Assembly (NCBI GenBank): GCA_047974415.1
Contig: JBKECH010000020.1
Location: 1-64,000, forward strand
DNA: 64,000 bases
Reading direction: 5' to 3'
From: JBKEAJ01 sp047974415
Lineage (GTDB): Bacteria > Bacteroidota > Bacteroidia > Bacteroidales > Prolixibacteraceae
A model generated the notes under the pieces. The model saw only the letters and a program-made list of their open reading frames with translations, made no database searches and was not told the DNA's origin. This document shows, one piece after another, positions 34,607 to 44,050 of the stretch. The position numbers and the translations under genes are program-made. The first letter of the stretch is position 1. The number at the start of each line of letters is the position of its first letter.

Positions 34607-37600
34607 CTACAAATCAGAAACAACAGACTGATTTAAATCTTTATCTACCAAGATTATATCAATAGGCTTCAGATTTAAATTGACCTTACGTTTTGCTCTA
34701 AGTTTTATTACGAACAAGTCCTTAGTTCCGCTCAAAGATTTTTTGTCACCCAAATTTACAAAGGTTGGATACAAAGACTTTACTCCATTGGTATGAAGTC
34801 TATCGTTGGTCAGGTTGGTAAGCTCGTCAGTTCCTAATTCCTCTATTCCTACAAACTCGTAATCCTGAGAGTTGTAAGGCAGAGCGAAGCTCAGGGCATT
34901 AACGGCTTGCAAGCCCACTCCTTTAATTCTTAATTCCACCATATCTCCTTTATCATAAGATTCTTTGGGATTTACTATCTCAATGTTTCCACTTAGCTGG
35001 ACGGTGTCGCCATCCTCTATACCGCCATCCATTTGGATTGCCACATTCGAAATGTCATAGGCATCTATAAGTCCGTTTTTGTTAATATCGCCAATGCTGA
35101 TATATCCTTCAAAATCAGCATCGCCCCTGCGCAATCCCGTATAGTTGATATATGAGGTTAAGTCATTGCCGTCTACCTTTCCGTCGTTATTAATGTCGCC
35201 AGGCGTATAGCTTGGAGTGTTAGGAATCTTGAACACGTACATCTCACGGCCAGATCCGTAATCGCCCGAGCCACGTTCTATTGATAGTTTGAGAAAACGT
35301 GCTGTTGGGGTACTATCAAATGTAAACACCTTAGTTTCGTTGTTGTTTGCCCATTCAAAAGCTCCAGCTTCATTCCAGCTTTTCTTGTCATTACTATAAT
35401 AAACCTTTCCTTTTAGTAAAATTCCATTCTTGCCTTCTTTTCGGGGCAAGTATTGGAACTTCTCAAGGGTGTTGATGGTTCTAAGGTCTATCAACACATC
35501 AAAAGGGACAGCTTTTTCGCCCCATTTGGTATGCCAATTATTACCTTCGTCAAAATCGAAGAGCTTATTAGCCCCTGAGCTACCCTGGCTTGGAGCGCTT
35601 GCCTCTGCAACTACACCTTTTATAGCAAATTCCAAAGGATTTGATTTTGTTGTTGCTTCAAATGCAAACCAATCGGAATGCCCGTCTTTATTGACCGAAC
35701 GAATATTGAATTCATATGCCGTTTCGGCATTAAGGCCTTCAAAGAGTAGCTCTGTCCCTTTGATTGTGGAGTAAAGCATATCATCAAGTTTTATTTCATA
35801 GTAATCGGCATTGTCAACCTTACTCCATGTGGGTTTTAGGGTATACGCTTCCGTGTTGCCATCACTTACAAATGCTGACTCTGGCGCTACCAAGACCCCT
35901 GTTTTTGCAAGAAGTTTGTCAGCTGGATTATACTCAAAACCTTCAATCTTGAGCGTGGTTTTGTTAGTTGTGATATCCGTTGGTGCTAGCTTAATAAGCA
36001 ATTGTGGATTTTTCGGTATAACAACATTCTCAAAGTCACTCCCTTTAGTCGAGAACCTATTGAGGTTTGGCGCTATGTCATAATAATAGACGTTTTCTTT
36101 TTTATTAAAGTCGGATAGGGTCTTGACCTTTGCCAGTTTTACCTTCTTAGAGCCAATGATAGCCGACACTTTTGTAGGCATAGAAGTTGTATTGACTTTA
36201 AACTCCGTTGCCTTCTCTTGCACAAAACCCGAGAAGTCACCTTGCGTTTGATGTATGATAACATCTAGGTTTGTGCCATTTAGCTTGCTCTCAATTAGTG
36301 TTGTTGCGCTCTTCCCATCTCTATATTCTTCGGTTTTTCCATCATCGTCATATTCGGTAAACGACGAGTTCCCATCAGGATACAATTCGTAAATTCGCAA
36401 TGCTTTGTCAATCTCGCCAACATTGTTATTATGCTTTGTCATTGGGATAATAGCTCCACTCTTTACAAACACGGGGAGCTTCCACAAGGGCGATGCAAAA
36501 TCGTTTAAGATACGATTTCCTTCATACTCTTCGCCAGAGAGATAGTCAATCCAAGTTCCTTCGGGCAGATAGATACCATTTCGCACGTCATTCCCTTGTT
36601 CGTCTGCTTTGGTATCCTGATAAATCGGAGCTACTAAGAAGTAATCGCCGTACATGTACTGATATTGTGTTGTTTTGCCTAGTGTATAGTCGCTTGGGTA
36701 CTCCAAAAACATTGCCCTCACCATTGGGAGTCCATCTGTCGCTTCTTTTGCTATACTATAAGCATATGGTATTAGCTCTGATTTCATTTTCAGATACATT
36801 CGATTTATTGACGTTACGGGCTCTCCGAAAGCATGAGGATATTTCTCGTTAGCGCCCCACCCATCCATGTTTAATTGCATTGGGGTGAAAGTTTTCCATT
36901 GAAAATCACGAGTATTAATAATCTGATTTTTGCCACCAAATATTCCATCCATATCTGAACATATATTAGGCATCCCCGACAAACCTGCTCCTATGTAAGT
37001 AGGTATGTGAAAGCGAATATATTCCCACGAGCCACCAGTTTGGTCGCCCGACCATATTCCTGCATAACGCTGTGTTCCTGCCCAACCATCAAGAGATATG
37101 ATAAAAGGGCGAGCATTACTGCCATATTGCGGCATTATATTAGCAACATCGGCAAGCCCATTTAGTCCAAAAGAATAACCTGCTCCAACCCATGCCACAT
37201 CGGTTTTTAAAACTCGCACTCCTGCATCTCGCACTTCCTTTACAATGTCGCGTTGCAACAAAGCCTCGACGTCTTCTTTTGGGTGTAAGTCCGATTGTGT
37301 CCACAGTCCTATTTCTACACCATTCTTGTGCGCATAATCCGCAAGTTTTTTTAAGTTCGCTATGTTTCCATCTAGGGTTTCGGCTTGTCCGTAGCCTGCT
37401 CCGTAACCATCATTTGGCAACAACCAGCCCAAGGGCATGTCGTGAGCCTTATATCTATCTATCACAGCACGAGCCGAGAACTGGTAATTGTCCTTTTCTC
37501 CATTCAATGACTCTTTTATTCCGCTATCGTCTTTCTGACTTTCTTTATAACGTTTCCCATCTTCAAACAAAAAGCCCTTCTCATCTTCTTTCCAATAATC

Positions 37601-38404
37601 TCTATTGTAAGCATTTAAGTGCCCTTCATAGAATCCGAATTTCGGCAAAAGTACAGGCTTGCCAGTCAGCTGATAGTAGTCGTTCAACAAGGCTATCGCT
37701 CCATCATTTATCATAAAAAAGACATCTAGATAGTCTGTTTCGTGAGACAAGCTTACCACTCCTTTTTCTGTAGCCCCAAAATCGTAGTTCCCTTTCTTAA
37801 AGGTATAATACATAACTCCGTAGCCATTGGTAGACCAATATAAAGGCACGGGCGAGGCTACTCCGCCATCAGTCCAACTGTTTTGATTTTCTATGGCAAT
37901 AGTTCGTCCTTTGTGCGAAAAGCGGCCATTCTGCACCCCTCCGCCATAGAAGTACTCCTTAGCACCCTCTTTAAGGGTCAGTGTTACTCTCCCCTTCCCA
38001 AACAACACTGGCGCGAGCTCTTCTACAACAATTTTATCCGTTTTAATATTTTTAATTTGAAATAGACCCGTAGCTTTGTCGAACATTACTGCCACTTTGC
38101 TCGTCTCTATAAAAAATGATGCATCTGTTTCCTTCACAGTCAAGTGCGACAAGCCTCGTTTGGGATTATCTAAAAGAATATGAGCATCAGGGCTTGCTTC
38201 AGGACGACGCATCTCGCCACCAGCATTATCCTGAAAAATACGGAAGATGTTGTCTCCATAGAAAGAAAGAGTCATTGTTTGTTCCTCTGACAAGGAAACT
38301 ACGACATCCGAAGAATTAATTTTCTTAACACCCTTGATTGTTTGTGCTTGCATATTCAGAAATGAACACAAGGACACGATAAGGAATATAAACGTATGCT
38401 TCAT
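34607..38404 (-). CDS. GH31 glycoside hydrolase with FnIII, F5/8C, dockerin-like and cohesin-like domains
   Basis: A 1265-residue secreted alpha-glycosidase (signal peptide ending near MQAQ). The GH31 barrel has the nucleophile D402 in VLKTDVAWVGAG and the acid/base D454 in WSGDQTGGSWEY. It is followed by a DUF5110-type region (about 690-810), a fibronectin III-like domain (about 840-960) and an F5/8 type C carbohydrate-binding domain (about 965-1085). A dockerin-like pair of calcium loops comes next (GDINNDGKVDGND and GDINKNGLIDAYD), then a cohesin-like beta domain (about 1155-1265). GH31 covers alpha-glucosidase, xylosidase, galactosidase and N-acetylgalactosaminidase activities; which applies here is not readable. 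The gene stands alone with no SusCD pair beside it. Confidence 0.9.
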   Translation of the reverse strand: MKHTFIFLIVSLCSFLNMQAQTIKGVKKINSSDVVVSLSEEQTMTLSFYGDNIFRIFQDNAGGEMRRPEASPDAHILLDNPKRGLSHLTVKETDASFFIETSKVAVMFDKATGLFQIKNIKTDKIVVEELAPVLFGKGRVTLTLKEGAKEYFYGGGVQNGRFSHKGRTIAIENQNSWTDGGVASPVPLYWSTNGYGVMYYTFKKGNYDFGATEKGVVSLSHETDYLDVFFMINDGAIALLNDYYQLTGKPVLLPKFGFYEGHLNAYNRDYWKEDEKGFLFEDGKRYKESQKDDSGIKESLNGEKDNYQFSARAVIDRYKAHDMPLGWLLPNDGYGAGYGQAETLDGNIANLKKLADYAHKNGVEIGLWTQSDLHPKEDVEALLQRDIVKEVRDAGVRVLKTDVAWVGAGYSFGLNGLADVANIMPQYGSNARPFIISLDGWAGTQRYAGIWSGDQTGGSWEYIRFHIPTYIGAGLSGMPNICSDMDGIFGGKNQIINTRDFQWKTFTPMQLNMDGWGANEKYPHAFGEPVTSINRMYLKMKSELIPYAYSIAKEATDGLPMVRAMFLEYPSDYTLGKTTQYQYMYGDYFLVAPIYQDTKADEQGNDVRNGIYLPEGTWIDYLSGEEYEGNRILNDFASPLWKLPVFVKSGAIIPMTKHNNNVGEIDKALRIYELYPDGNSSFTEYDDDGKTEEYRDGKSATTLIESKLNGTNLDVIIHQTQGDFSGFVQEKATEFKVNTTSMPTKVSAIIGSKKVKLAKVKTLSDFNKKENVYYYDIAPNLNRFSTKGSDFENVVIPKNPQLLIKLAPTDITTNKTTLKIEGFEYNPADKLLAKTGVLVAPESAFVSDGNTEAYTLKPTWSKVDNADYYEIKLDDMLYSTIKGTELLFEGLNAETAYEFNIRSVNKDGHSDWFAFEATTKSNPLEFAIKGVVAEASAPSQGSSGANKLFDFDEGNNWHTKWGEKAVPFDVLIDLRTINTLEKFQYLPRKEGKNGILLKGKVYYSNDKKSWNEAGAFEWANNNETKVFTFDSTPTARFLKLSIERGSGDYGSGREMYVFKIPNTPSYTPGDINNDGKVDGNDLTSYINYTGLRRGDADFEGYISIGDINKNGLIDAYDISNVAIQMDGGIEDGDTVQLSGNIEIVNPKESYDKGDMVELRIKGVGLQAVNALSFALPYNSQDYEFVGIEELGTDELTNLTNDRLHTNGVKSLYPTFVNLGDKKSLSGTKDLFVIKLRAKRKVNLNLKPIDIILVDKDLNQSVVSDL

Positions 38405-38473
38405 CAGGCTATTATTTATGTAATTAGATTTATACTTGTTACTGATTTAATTGCTATTATCACGATTTGCTAG

Positions 38474-38481
38474 CAAAATTA
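38474..38481 (-). promoter_or_regulatory. Candidate -7 box (TAATTTTG) for the GH31 gene
   Basis: On the minus strand TAATTTTG fits TAnnTTTG about 70 bases upstream of the ATG. The nearest TTG upstream is 24 bases away, longer than the usual 18-21. Confidence 0.35.
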
Positions 38482-38699
38482 AGTAAAAATACGGAGAATC
38501 TTGCTCAACATTCTTAGAAAACGTGCATTTTATTAATGAAGCTCACTTTACCACCAGCACTCAAACAATTTTCAGGCATATTGCGCAATTGCAATTACAC
38601 TTCCGTCAAACACATAATCCACCAACAACTCCAAAAACACAATATTCTACACACCAAAAGCTTACCCTCCAAACAAGTAATGAGCAATTAGGACACAAT

Positions 38700-38730
38700 G
38701 CAGATATTGGACTTTATAGATGGGCTCTAA
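38700..38730 (+). repeat. MITE-like end remnant
   Basis: GCAGATATTGGACTTTATAG followed by ATGGGCTCTAA matches the right end of the element at 20304-20462 and the end at 3421-3436. Confidence 0.65.
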
Positions 38731-38756
38731 TTATCCAAGATGTGAGAAGTTTTTAG

Positions 38757-38764
38757 TAGCTTTG
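38757..38764 (+). promoter_or_regulatory. Candidate -7 box (TAGCTTTG) for the aminotransferase gene
   Basis: TAGCTTTG matches TAnnTTTG 38 bases upstream of the ATG, giving a leader of about 30 nt. No clear -33 TTTG is present. Confidence 0.4.
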
Positions 38765-38802
38765 CTAAAACCGATTAGGCTTAGTTACAAATTAATAAAT
38801 AT

Positions 38803-40014
38803 ATGCCAAGTACATCACATAGGGGGGACATGATGCCGAGTTCCCCGATACGAAAACTAGTGCCACTAGCCAACAAGTCCAAAGAAAGAGGGATTAAAGT
38901 GCATCACCTGAACATAGGGCAACCCGACCTTCCGACCCCAAAGGTTGCAATAGATGCTATACGTAATATAGATAGGAAGATTCTTGAATATTCACCCAGC
39001 GATGGGATTTTATCTTTAAGGAAGAAACTCGCAAAGTACTACAATAGGTTTAAAATAGATGTTTCGGTAAATGACATAATAGTAACTTCGGGAGGAAGCG
39101 AGGCTGTCACTTTTGCATTTATGTCGTGCTTAGATCCAGGCGACGAGATAATAGTGCCCGAACCAGCTTACGCCAATTACGAAGCATTCGCAATAGTGGC
39201 TGGAGCAATAATCAAACCCCTGCCGACAAGTATTGAGAACGGCTTTGTGCTACCCTCCATCGAAGAATTTGAGAAATTAATCACCCCCAAGACAAAAGGG
39301 ATTATGATATGCAACCCCAATAACCCTACGGGCTACCTCTACACAAAACAAGAAATGAATGCCATAAGAGATTTGGTGCTAAAGCACGATTTATACCTGT
39401 TCTCTGACGAGGTGTATAGGGAATTCTGCTACACTGGCGCTCCTTACATTTCGGCTTTCCACCTTGACGGCATAGAACAAAACGTGGTGCTGATAGATTC
39501 TGTATCAAAAAGATATAGTGAATGTGGAATCAGAATTGGAGCTCTAATCACAAAGAATCCCAGCGTGAGGCATAATGTAATGAAGTTCTGCCAGGCCAGG
39601 CTCAGCCCTCCCCTAATCGGGCAAATTGTGGCAGAAGCGTCCCTCGAAGGCACCGACGATTACCTTATGGACTCTTACAACGAATACGTTCAACGTCGCA
39701 AATGCCTAATCGACGGATTAAATCGCATTGACGGAGTATATTCACCCATACCAATGGGAGCTTTCTACACTGTAGCAAGACTGCCTGTGGACAATTCCGA
39801 CAAATTCTGCGAATGGTTACTTTCAGATTTCGATTACAAAGGAGAAACCATATTTTTAGCTCCCGCTTCTGGCTTTTACACCACTCCTAATCACGGAACT
39901 AACGAGGTAAGAGTTGCTTACGTATTGAACGAAAAAGACCTTCGCAAATCTCTCAAAATATTGGAAGAAGCACTGAAAGTTTATCCTCATGTTACCTATT
40001 CTAAAACTCATTAA
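38803..40014 (+). CDS. Class I/II PLP-dependent aminotransferase
   Basis: A 403-residue fold-type I aminotransferase. The PLP lysine is K236 in DSVSKRYSECGIRIG. Other landmarks are NIGQPDLPTP, YSPSDGILSLR, VTSGGSEA, CNPNNPTGYLY and FSDEVYREF. It resembles aspartate or aromatic aminotransferases; the exact donor is not readable. The N-terminus SHRGDMMPSSPIRKL with the first ATG matches the family start in Bacteroidetes. It has its own promoter region. Confidence 0.9.
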   Translation: MPSTSHRGDMMPSSPIRKLVPLANKSKERGIKVHHLNIGQPDLPTPKVAIDAIRNIDRKILEYSPSDGILSLRKKLAKYYNRFKIDVSVNDIIVTSGGSEAVTFAFMSCLDPGDEIIVPEPAYANYEAFAIVAGAIIKPLPTSIENGFVLPSIEEFEKLITPKTKGIMICNPNNPTGYLYTKQEMNAIRDLVLKHDLYLFSDEVYREFCYTGAPYISAFHLDGIEQNVVLIDSVSKRYSECGIRIGALITKNPSVRHNVMKFCQARLSPPLIGQIVAEASLEGTDDYLMDSYNEYVQRRKCLIDGLNRIDGVYSPIPMGAFYTVARLPVDNSDKFCEWLLSDFDYKGETIFLAPASGFYTTPNHGTNEVRVAYVLNEKDLRKSLKILEEALKVYPHVTYSKTH

Positions 40015-40232
40015 ATCTGTGGGGGATGTTAGAATCAGAAGTCTGCTATAATTGATGTTTCTTCAATACACTTTCAAAAGTGATTTATCTGTTTCTGCAA
40101 TCCCAATATTGCTTCCCAATACTCCACCAATATGCATATCAAATTGGTGGAGAGATCTTTGAATACAGCCTGTTATAACATAGTGGAAACTATATGAATG
40201 GAACTTCACTTCTTTTCTTCTCAACAATATAA

Positions 40233-40256
40233 ATAGAGTCCGTCTACATAAATTTC
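40233..40256 (+). repeat. MITE-like end remnant
   Basis: ATAGAGTCCGTCTACATAAA matches the left terminal repeat TAGAGTCTGTCTATAAAATC with a few changes. No body or second end is recognisable. Confidence 0.45.
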
Positions 40257-40323
40257 TGACAAGATCGTTATAGAAGATTTTCTAATTCTTACTGCAACTA
40301 CACTTTTTCTCTGTCCTTTTTAC

Positions 40324-40331
40324 TACCTTTG
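40324..40331 (+). promoter_or_regulatory. Candidate -7 box (TACCTTTG) for the M23-dxr-rseP operon
   Basis: TACCTTTG matches TAnnTTTG 20 bases upstream of the M23 ATG, giving a leader of about 12 nt. The -33 element is not clear. Confidence 0.45.
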
Positions 40332-40351
40332 TAGTAATTCTGCAAAAAGAA

Positions 40352-41257
40352 ATGAATTTCGAGAGGATAAAAAAAATAATAAAAAGAAAGCACCATCTCA
40401 TAATAAGAAGAGATAGCACTTTCGCAGTCGAAAAGCTTATTAAGTTTTCGGGTTTACATATAGTATTGGCAGGAGTATTGTTCTGCGCATTTATTGTAGT
40501 AGCAACAATATTTGCTACCAGATACCACAGTATGAGTCAATATTTTGGAGGAGTGGAAAACGAAGACCTACGCGAGCAATTAATTACATATCATAAAAAA
40601 TTAGACACCCTTAAAAACAGCATCGTTTCGCGCGACAACAAGATGGAGAGCATCATGCTCGTGTTGTCTGGAAAAATCGATAGCTCCGCAAGGTCTACAG
40701 ATGTACTAGCAAAAGTAAAAGCAACATATGACCCTGGCGACACGTCAATAATCTCAGGTAACAACTTCGTAGAAAGTCCCTTGATAGATCTACCCGAACA
40801 AGGACAAGCATTACCCGACTCGGGGTCCTACCCTCAACAGCTCGTCACATCCTCAAGTCTGAAACCCGTGAAAGAGATCAACTCATACCTCATCCCTCCG
40901 ATGTATGGGTATATCTCCGCCCAGTACGACCCTTCAAAAGAGCATTTTGCCATAGACCTTGTAAGCGAAAACGAGGACACTAATATTGTATCTGTTGCAG
41001 ACGGCACAGTTGTTATGTCTGACTACACACTACAAACAGGATACGTGCTTCTGATACGCCACGACAACAACCTAATCTCTGTATATAAGCACAACAAAAG
41101 TGCTTTAAAAAAGATAGGCGACAAAGTGAAGCAAGGAGAACTCATTGCCGAACTTGGAAACTCTGGAAGTCTTACCACTGGACCACACCTTCACTTCGAG
41201 CTGTGGCTAGGAGGAGAGCCTATAAATCCCTCCCATTATTTAAACTTTGAAAGATAG
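40352..41257 (+). CDS. M23-family metallopeptidase (LytM domain)
   Basis: A 301-residue protein with one membrane segment (about 34-54, LAGVLFCAFIVVATIFA), a coiled or linker region and a C-terminal M23 domain (about 190-300). Zinc-binding motifs are HFAIDLV (HxxxD) and GPHLHFELW (HxH). The likely role is peptidoglycan remodelling, or activation of amidases if catalysis is impaired, but the ligands look complete. It heads an operon with dxr 8 bases downstream. Confidence 0.88.
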   Translation: MNFERIKKIIKRKHHLIIRRDSTFAVEKLIKFSGLHIVLAGVLFCAFIVVATIFATRYHSMSQYFGGVENEDLREQLITYHKKLDTLKNSIVSRDNKMESIMLVLSGKIDSSARSTDVLAKVKATYDPGDTSIISGNNFVESPLIDLPEQGQALPDSGSYPQQLVTSSSLKPVKEINSYLIPPMYGYISAQYDPSKEHFAIDLVSENEDTNIVSVADGTVVMSDYTLQTGYVLLIRHDNNLISVYKHNKSALKKIGDKVKQGELIAELGNSGSLTTGPHLHFELWLGGEPINPSHYLNFER

Positions 41258-41265
41258 CTACATCA

Positions 41266-42423
41266 ATGTCCAAATGTAAAAACATCGCAATCCTTGGCTC
41301 GACAGGTTCAATTGGCACCCAAGCCCTGGAAGTTATCAGAGAGCACCCAGAGCTTTTTAGCGTTGAAGTTCTTACTGCCAACACCAGTGCCGACTCATTA
41401 ATTCTGCAAGCAAAGGAGTTCAAACCAGACTGCGTTGTCATTGGCGACGAGTCTTTATATTCAACTGTCGAGGCAGCATTATCTACCGACGACATAAAAG
41501 TATACGCTGGAACAGAGGCGCTGTGCCAGGTTACAACAATGAGCAACATAGACATTGTGCTAACAGCAATAGTGGGGATAGCTGGACTAAGACCCACAAT
41601 TAGCGCCATCGGAGCTAAGAAGAACATCGCACTTGCCAACAAAGAGACCTTGGTTGTAGCAGGACATATAATAACCAAACTTGCAATAGAGAATAATGTA
41701 GATATTATACCTGTCGACTCTGAGCATTCGGCCATTTTTCAATGCCTCGTAGGAGAACACTTCAACAAGATATCTAAACTCATTCTCACCGCCTCTGGAG
41801 GTCCTTTCAGAGACAGACCCATAAACACATTAAAAGAGATAAGTGTCAAAGAAGCCCTTGCGCATCCAAACTGGAACATGGGAGATAAAATAACCATCGA
41901 CTCAGCAACTATGATGAACAAAGGGCTAGAAGTAATAGAAGCAAAATGGCTGTTTGCGGTCGAGGCGAAGGACATCGAGGTTGTTGTACACCCTCAAAGT
42001 GTCATCCACTCGGCAGTACAATTTGAAGATACCTCAGTGAAAGCTCAGATAGGGCTCCCAAACATGAAAATACCAATCCAATATGCCATGTCCTTCCCAA
42101 CAAGGCAAAAGTCGGATTCCTCTTCGTTCAGCTTCTTTGACTATCCTAATTTGACTTTCGAGAAGCCAGACTTAGTCAAATTCCCTTGCCTTGCACTAGC
42201 TTTCGAAGCACTAAATAGAGGAGGTAGCACTCCGTGCGTGCTAAATGGAGCAAACGAAGAACTTGTCGATAAATTTTTAAGAGGAGAAATTAAATTCGAC
42301 GACATTCCCAAAGCAATAGAAATTGCTATAAATACGATACAACAAATCGACAATCCATCATTGGAAGAGTGTGTGGAACTCGACAAAGAAACTAGAAAAT
42401 TAATAAAAACGATAATAAAATAA
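41266..42423 (+). CDS. dxr: 1-deoxy-D-xylulose 5-phosphate reductoisomerase
   Basis: A 385-residue enzyme that makes 2-C-methyl-D-erythritol 4-phosphate, the committed step of the MEP isoprenoid pathway. The NADPH loop is LGSTGSIGTQALEV. Metal and substrate residues are in VDSEHSAIFQC and SATMMNKGLEVIEA, and the flexible loop is in ALAHPNWNMG. The length is typical. It is followed after 4 bases by rseP. Confidence 0.96.
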   Translation: MSKCKNIAILGSTGSIGTQALEVIREHPELFSVEVLTANTSADSLILQAKEFKPDCVVIGDESLYSTVEAALSTDDIKVYAGTEALCQVTTMSNIDIVLTAIVGIAGLRPTISAIGAKKNIALANKETLVVAGHIITKLAIENNVDIIPVDSEHSAIFQCLVGEHFNKISKLILTASGGPFRDRPINTLKEISVKEALAHPNWNMGDKITIDSATMMNKGLEVIEAKWLFAVEAKDIEVVVHPQSVIHSAVQFEDTSVKAQIGLPNMKIPIQYAMSFPTRQKSDSSSFSFFDYPNLTFEKPDLVKFPCLALAFEALNRGGSTPCVLNGANEELVDKFLRGEIKFDDIPKAIEIAINTIQQIDNPSLEECVELDKETRKLIKTIIK

Positions 42424-42427
42424 CAGA

Positions 42428-43759
42428 ATGGATATTTTAATGCGAGTTGTTCAGCTCATTGCAAGCCTGTCTATATTGGTGATTATACACGAATTAGGAC
42501 ACTTTATGTTTGCGAAATTATTTAAATGTAGAGTCGAGAAGTTTTACTTATTTTTCGACCCTTGGTTCTCATTGTTTAAGAAAAAAATTGGCGATACAGA
42601 ATACGGAGTTGGCTGGCTCCCCTTAGGCGGATATGTCAAGATTTCGGGAATGATTGACGAGTCTATGGACAAAGAGCAAATGAAAGAAGAACCGAAAGCA
42701 TGGGAGTTCAGATCGAAGCCTACATATCAGCGCTTGCTAATAATGCTAGGAGGCGTGATGATGAATGTTATTGGAGCATGCATAATATACGTAGGCATAA
42801 GTTATTGTTACGGCGAAACATTCCTACTAAACAAAAACGCCAAGTATGGAGTTGTAGCATCGGCGCCTGCAAAAGATGCTGGATTTATGGATGGCGACAA
42901 AATTATATCCATAGATGGGAAGAGCCCTTACAAATTTTCAGAAGTAGCATCAATGATTGTACTAGACCACGCCAAAGAAATAGTGGTAGACAGGCAAGGC
43001 AAGGAGGAAACGATAACTCTTTCTGACGACTTTATTGCAGGAGTTGTAAGCCTCAAAGCCCCCTTGTTTGAAGTGCGTCAAAAATTAGAGTTTACAGTGA
43101 GTGGATTTGCAAACGAATCGCCCGCGCAAAACGCAGGAGTGCAGAAAGAGGACGTTTTTGTAGGCTTCGACGGCAAAACACTTACCTACTACGACGAATT
43201 CCAAAAATATCTAAGAGAACATGCCAATGAAACAGTTGCATTCGATGTGCAAAGAGGCGAAGAACTTAAAAGCATCGACGTACCAATAAAGAATGGTATG
43301 CTAGGAATAAGAATGGAACTCAACAACACAGACGACCTAGAGCTGACAACCATAAAATACTCCTTGCTACAATCCATTCCAAACGGCTTTAAACTTGCTG
43401 GCGAAAAATTATCATCATACGTAAAAAGTCTAGGTCTACTTTTCAAACCCAAGACAAATGCACTTGGTGGCTTAGGTGGTTTTGGCTCGCTCGCAGGAAT
43501 GTTTCCTACATCATGGAACTGGCAGACATTCTGGAATCTAACAGCCTTCTTGTCCGTCATCCTTGCTGTCATGAATTTATTGCCGATACCTGGACTCGAT
43601 GGTGGACACGTTATGTTTGTACTCTACGAAATGATTACTGGCAGAAAACCAAGCGACAAATTCATGGAATACGCTGTTACCGCTGGGTTTATCTTCCTAA
43701 TAGCCCTACTTTTATTTGCCAACGGAAACGATATTTACAGAGCTATCACGGGGAAATGA
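42428..43759 (+). CDS. rseP: Site-2 (RseP-type) intramembrane zinc metalloprotease
   Basis: A 443-residue membrane protease. The zinc motif HELGH is in the first membrane segment (VIIHELGHFMFA), and the third ligand lies in NLLPIPGLDGGHVMF near the C-terminus. Two PDZ-like domains lie in between (about 140-205 and 220-300). In other bacteria it cleaves anti-sigma factors after a first cut, so FecR-type proteins such as the one at 30334-31563 are conceivable substrates; that is inference. Confidence 0.95.
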   Translation: MDILMRVVQLIASLSILVIIHELGHFMFAKLFKCRVEKFYLFFDPWFSLFKKKIGDTEYGVGWLPLGGYVKISGMIDESMDKEQMKEEPKAWEFRSKPTYQRLLIMLGGVMMNVIGACIIYVGISYCYGETFLLNKNAKYGVVASAPAKDAGFMDGDKIISIDGKSPYKFSEVASMIVLDHAKEIVVDRQGKEETITLSDDFIAGVVSLKAPLFEVRQKLEFTVSGFANESPAQNAGVQKEDVFVGFDGKTLTYYDEFQKYLREHANETVAFDVQRGEELKSIDVPIKNGMLGIRMELNNTDDLELTTIKYSLLQSIPNGFKLAGEKLSSYVKSLGLLFKPKTNALGGLGGFGSLAGMFPTSWNWQTFWNLTAFLSVILAVMNLLPIPGLDGGHVMFVLYEMITGRKPSDKFMEYAVTAGFIFLIALLLFANGNDIYRAITGK

Positions 43760-43788
43760 CAAAATTATAACATTACAAAACAAAAACA

Positions 43789-43965
43789 ATGAAAATAGTA
43801 CTAGGTGTCTTTGGGGTTTCCGAGATAATTATCATAGCAGTATTAATTTTATTACTATTCGGGGGACGTAAAATTCCCGAGCTGATGAAAGGAATTGGCG
43901 AAGGAATAAAAGGGTTTAAGAAAGAATCTAAAAACGACGACACGGACAAAGATGATGATAAATGA
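43789..43965 (+). CDS. tatA: Sec-independent translocase protein TatA/E
   Basis: A 58-residue protein with one N-terminal membrane helix (about 8-24), the hinge FGGRKIPEL, an amphipathic helix (MKGIGEGIKGFKKE) and an acidic tail ending DDTDKDDDK. This is the TatA/TatE layout. No tatC or tatB is adjacent; in Bacteroidetes these are often separate. The Tat-signal oxidoreductase at 31965 would be a client. Confidence 0.9.
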   Translation: MKIVLGVFGVSEIIIIAVLILLLFGGRKIPELMKGIGEGIKGFKKESKNDDTDKDDDK

Positions 43966-44050
43966 TAAGCACTTTATGAAACCCAAAACACACACTGTTA
44001 TATATCTCTAAAAACCGACATCTCAAGCATCAACTAAAATTAGTAAACGC

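Larger units (their letters stand above)
38405..38802. other. Gene-free divergent region between GH31 and the aminotransferase gene
   Basis: These 398 bases contain candidate -7 boxes in both directions (38474-38481 and 38757-38764) and a MITE end (38700-38730). The open frame at 38523-38756 runs through that repeat and has no protein-like character. Confidence 0.5.
40015..40351. other. Gene-free region before the M23 peptidase gene
   Basis: It contains a 10-bp perfect hairpin (CTCCACCAAT/ATTGGTGGAG, 40122-40152) that may end the aminotransferase transcript, a partial MITE end (40233-40256) and a candidate promoter (40324-40331). No gene is seen. Confidence 0.55.

Noticed and set aside
38523..38756. 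Small gene between GH31 and the aminotransferase
   Set aside because: The frame runs into a MITE end, has biased low-complexity composition and lacks a start context.
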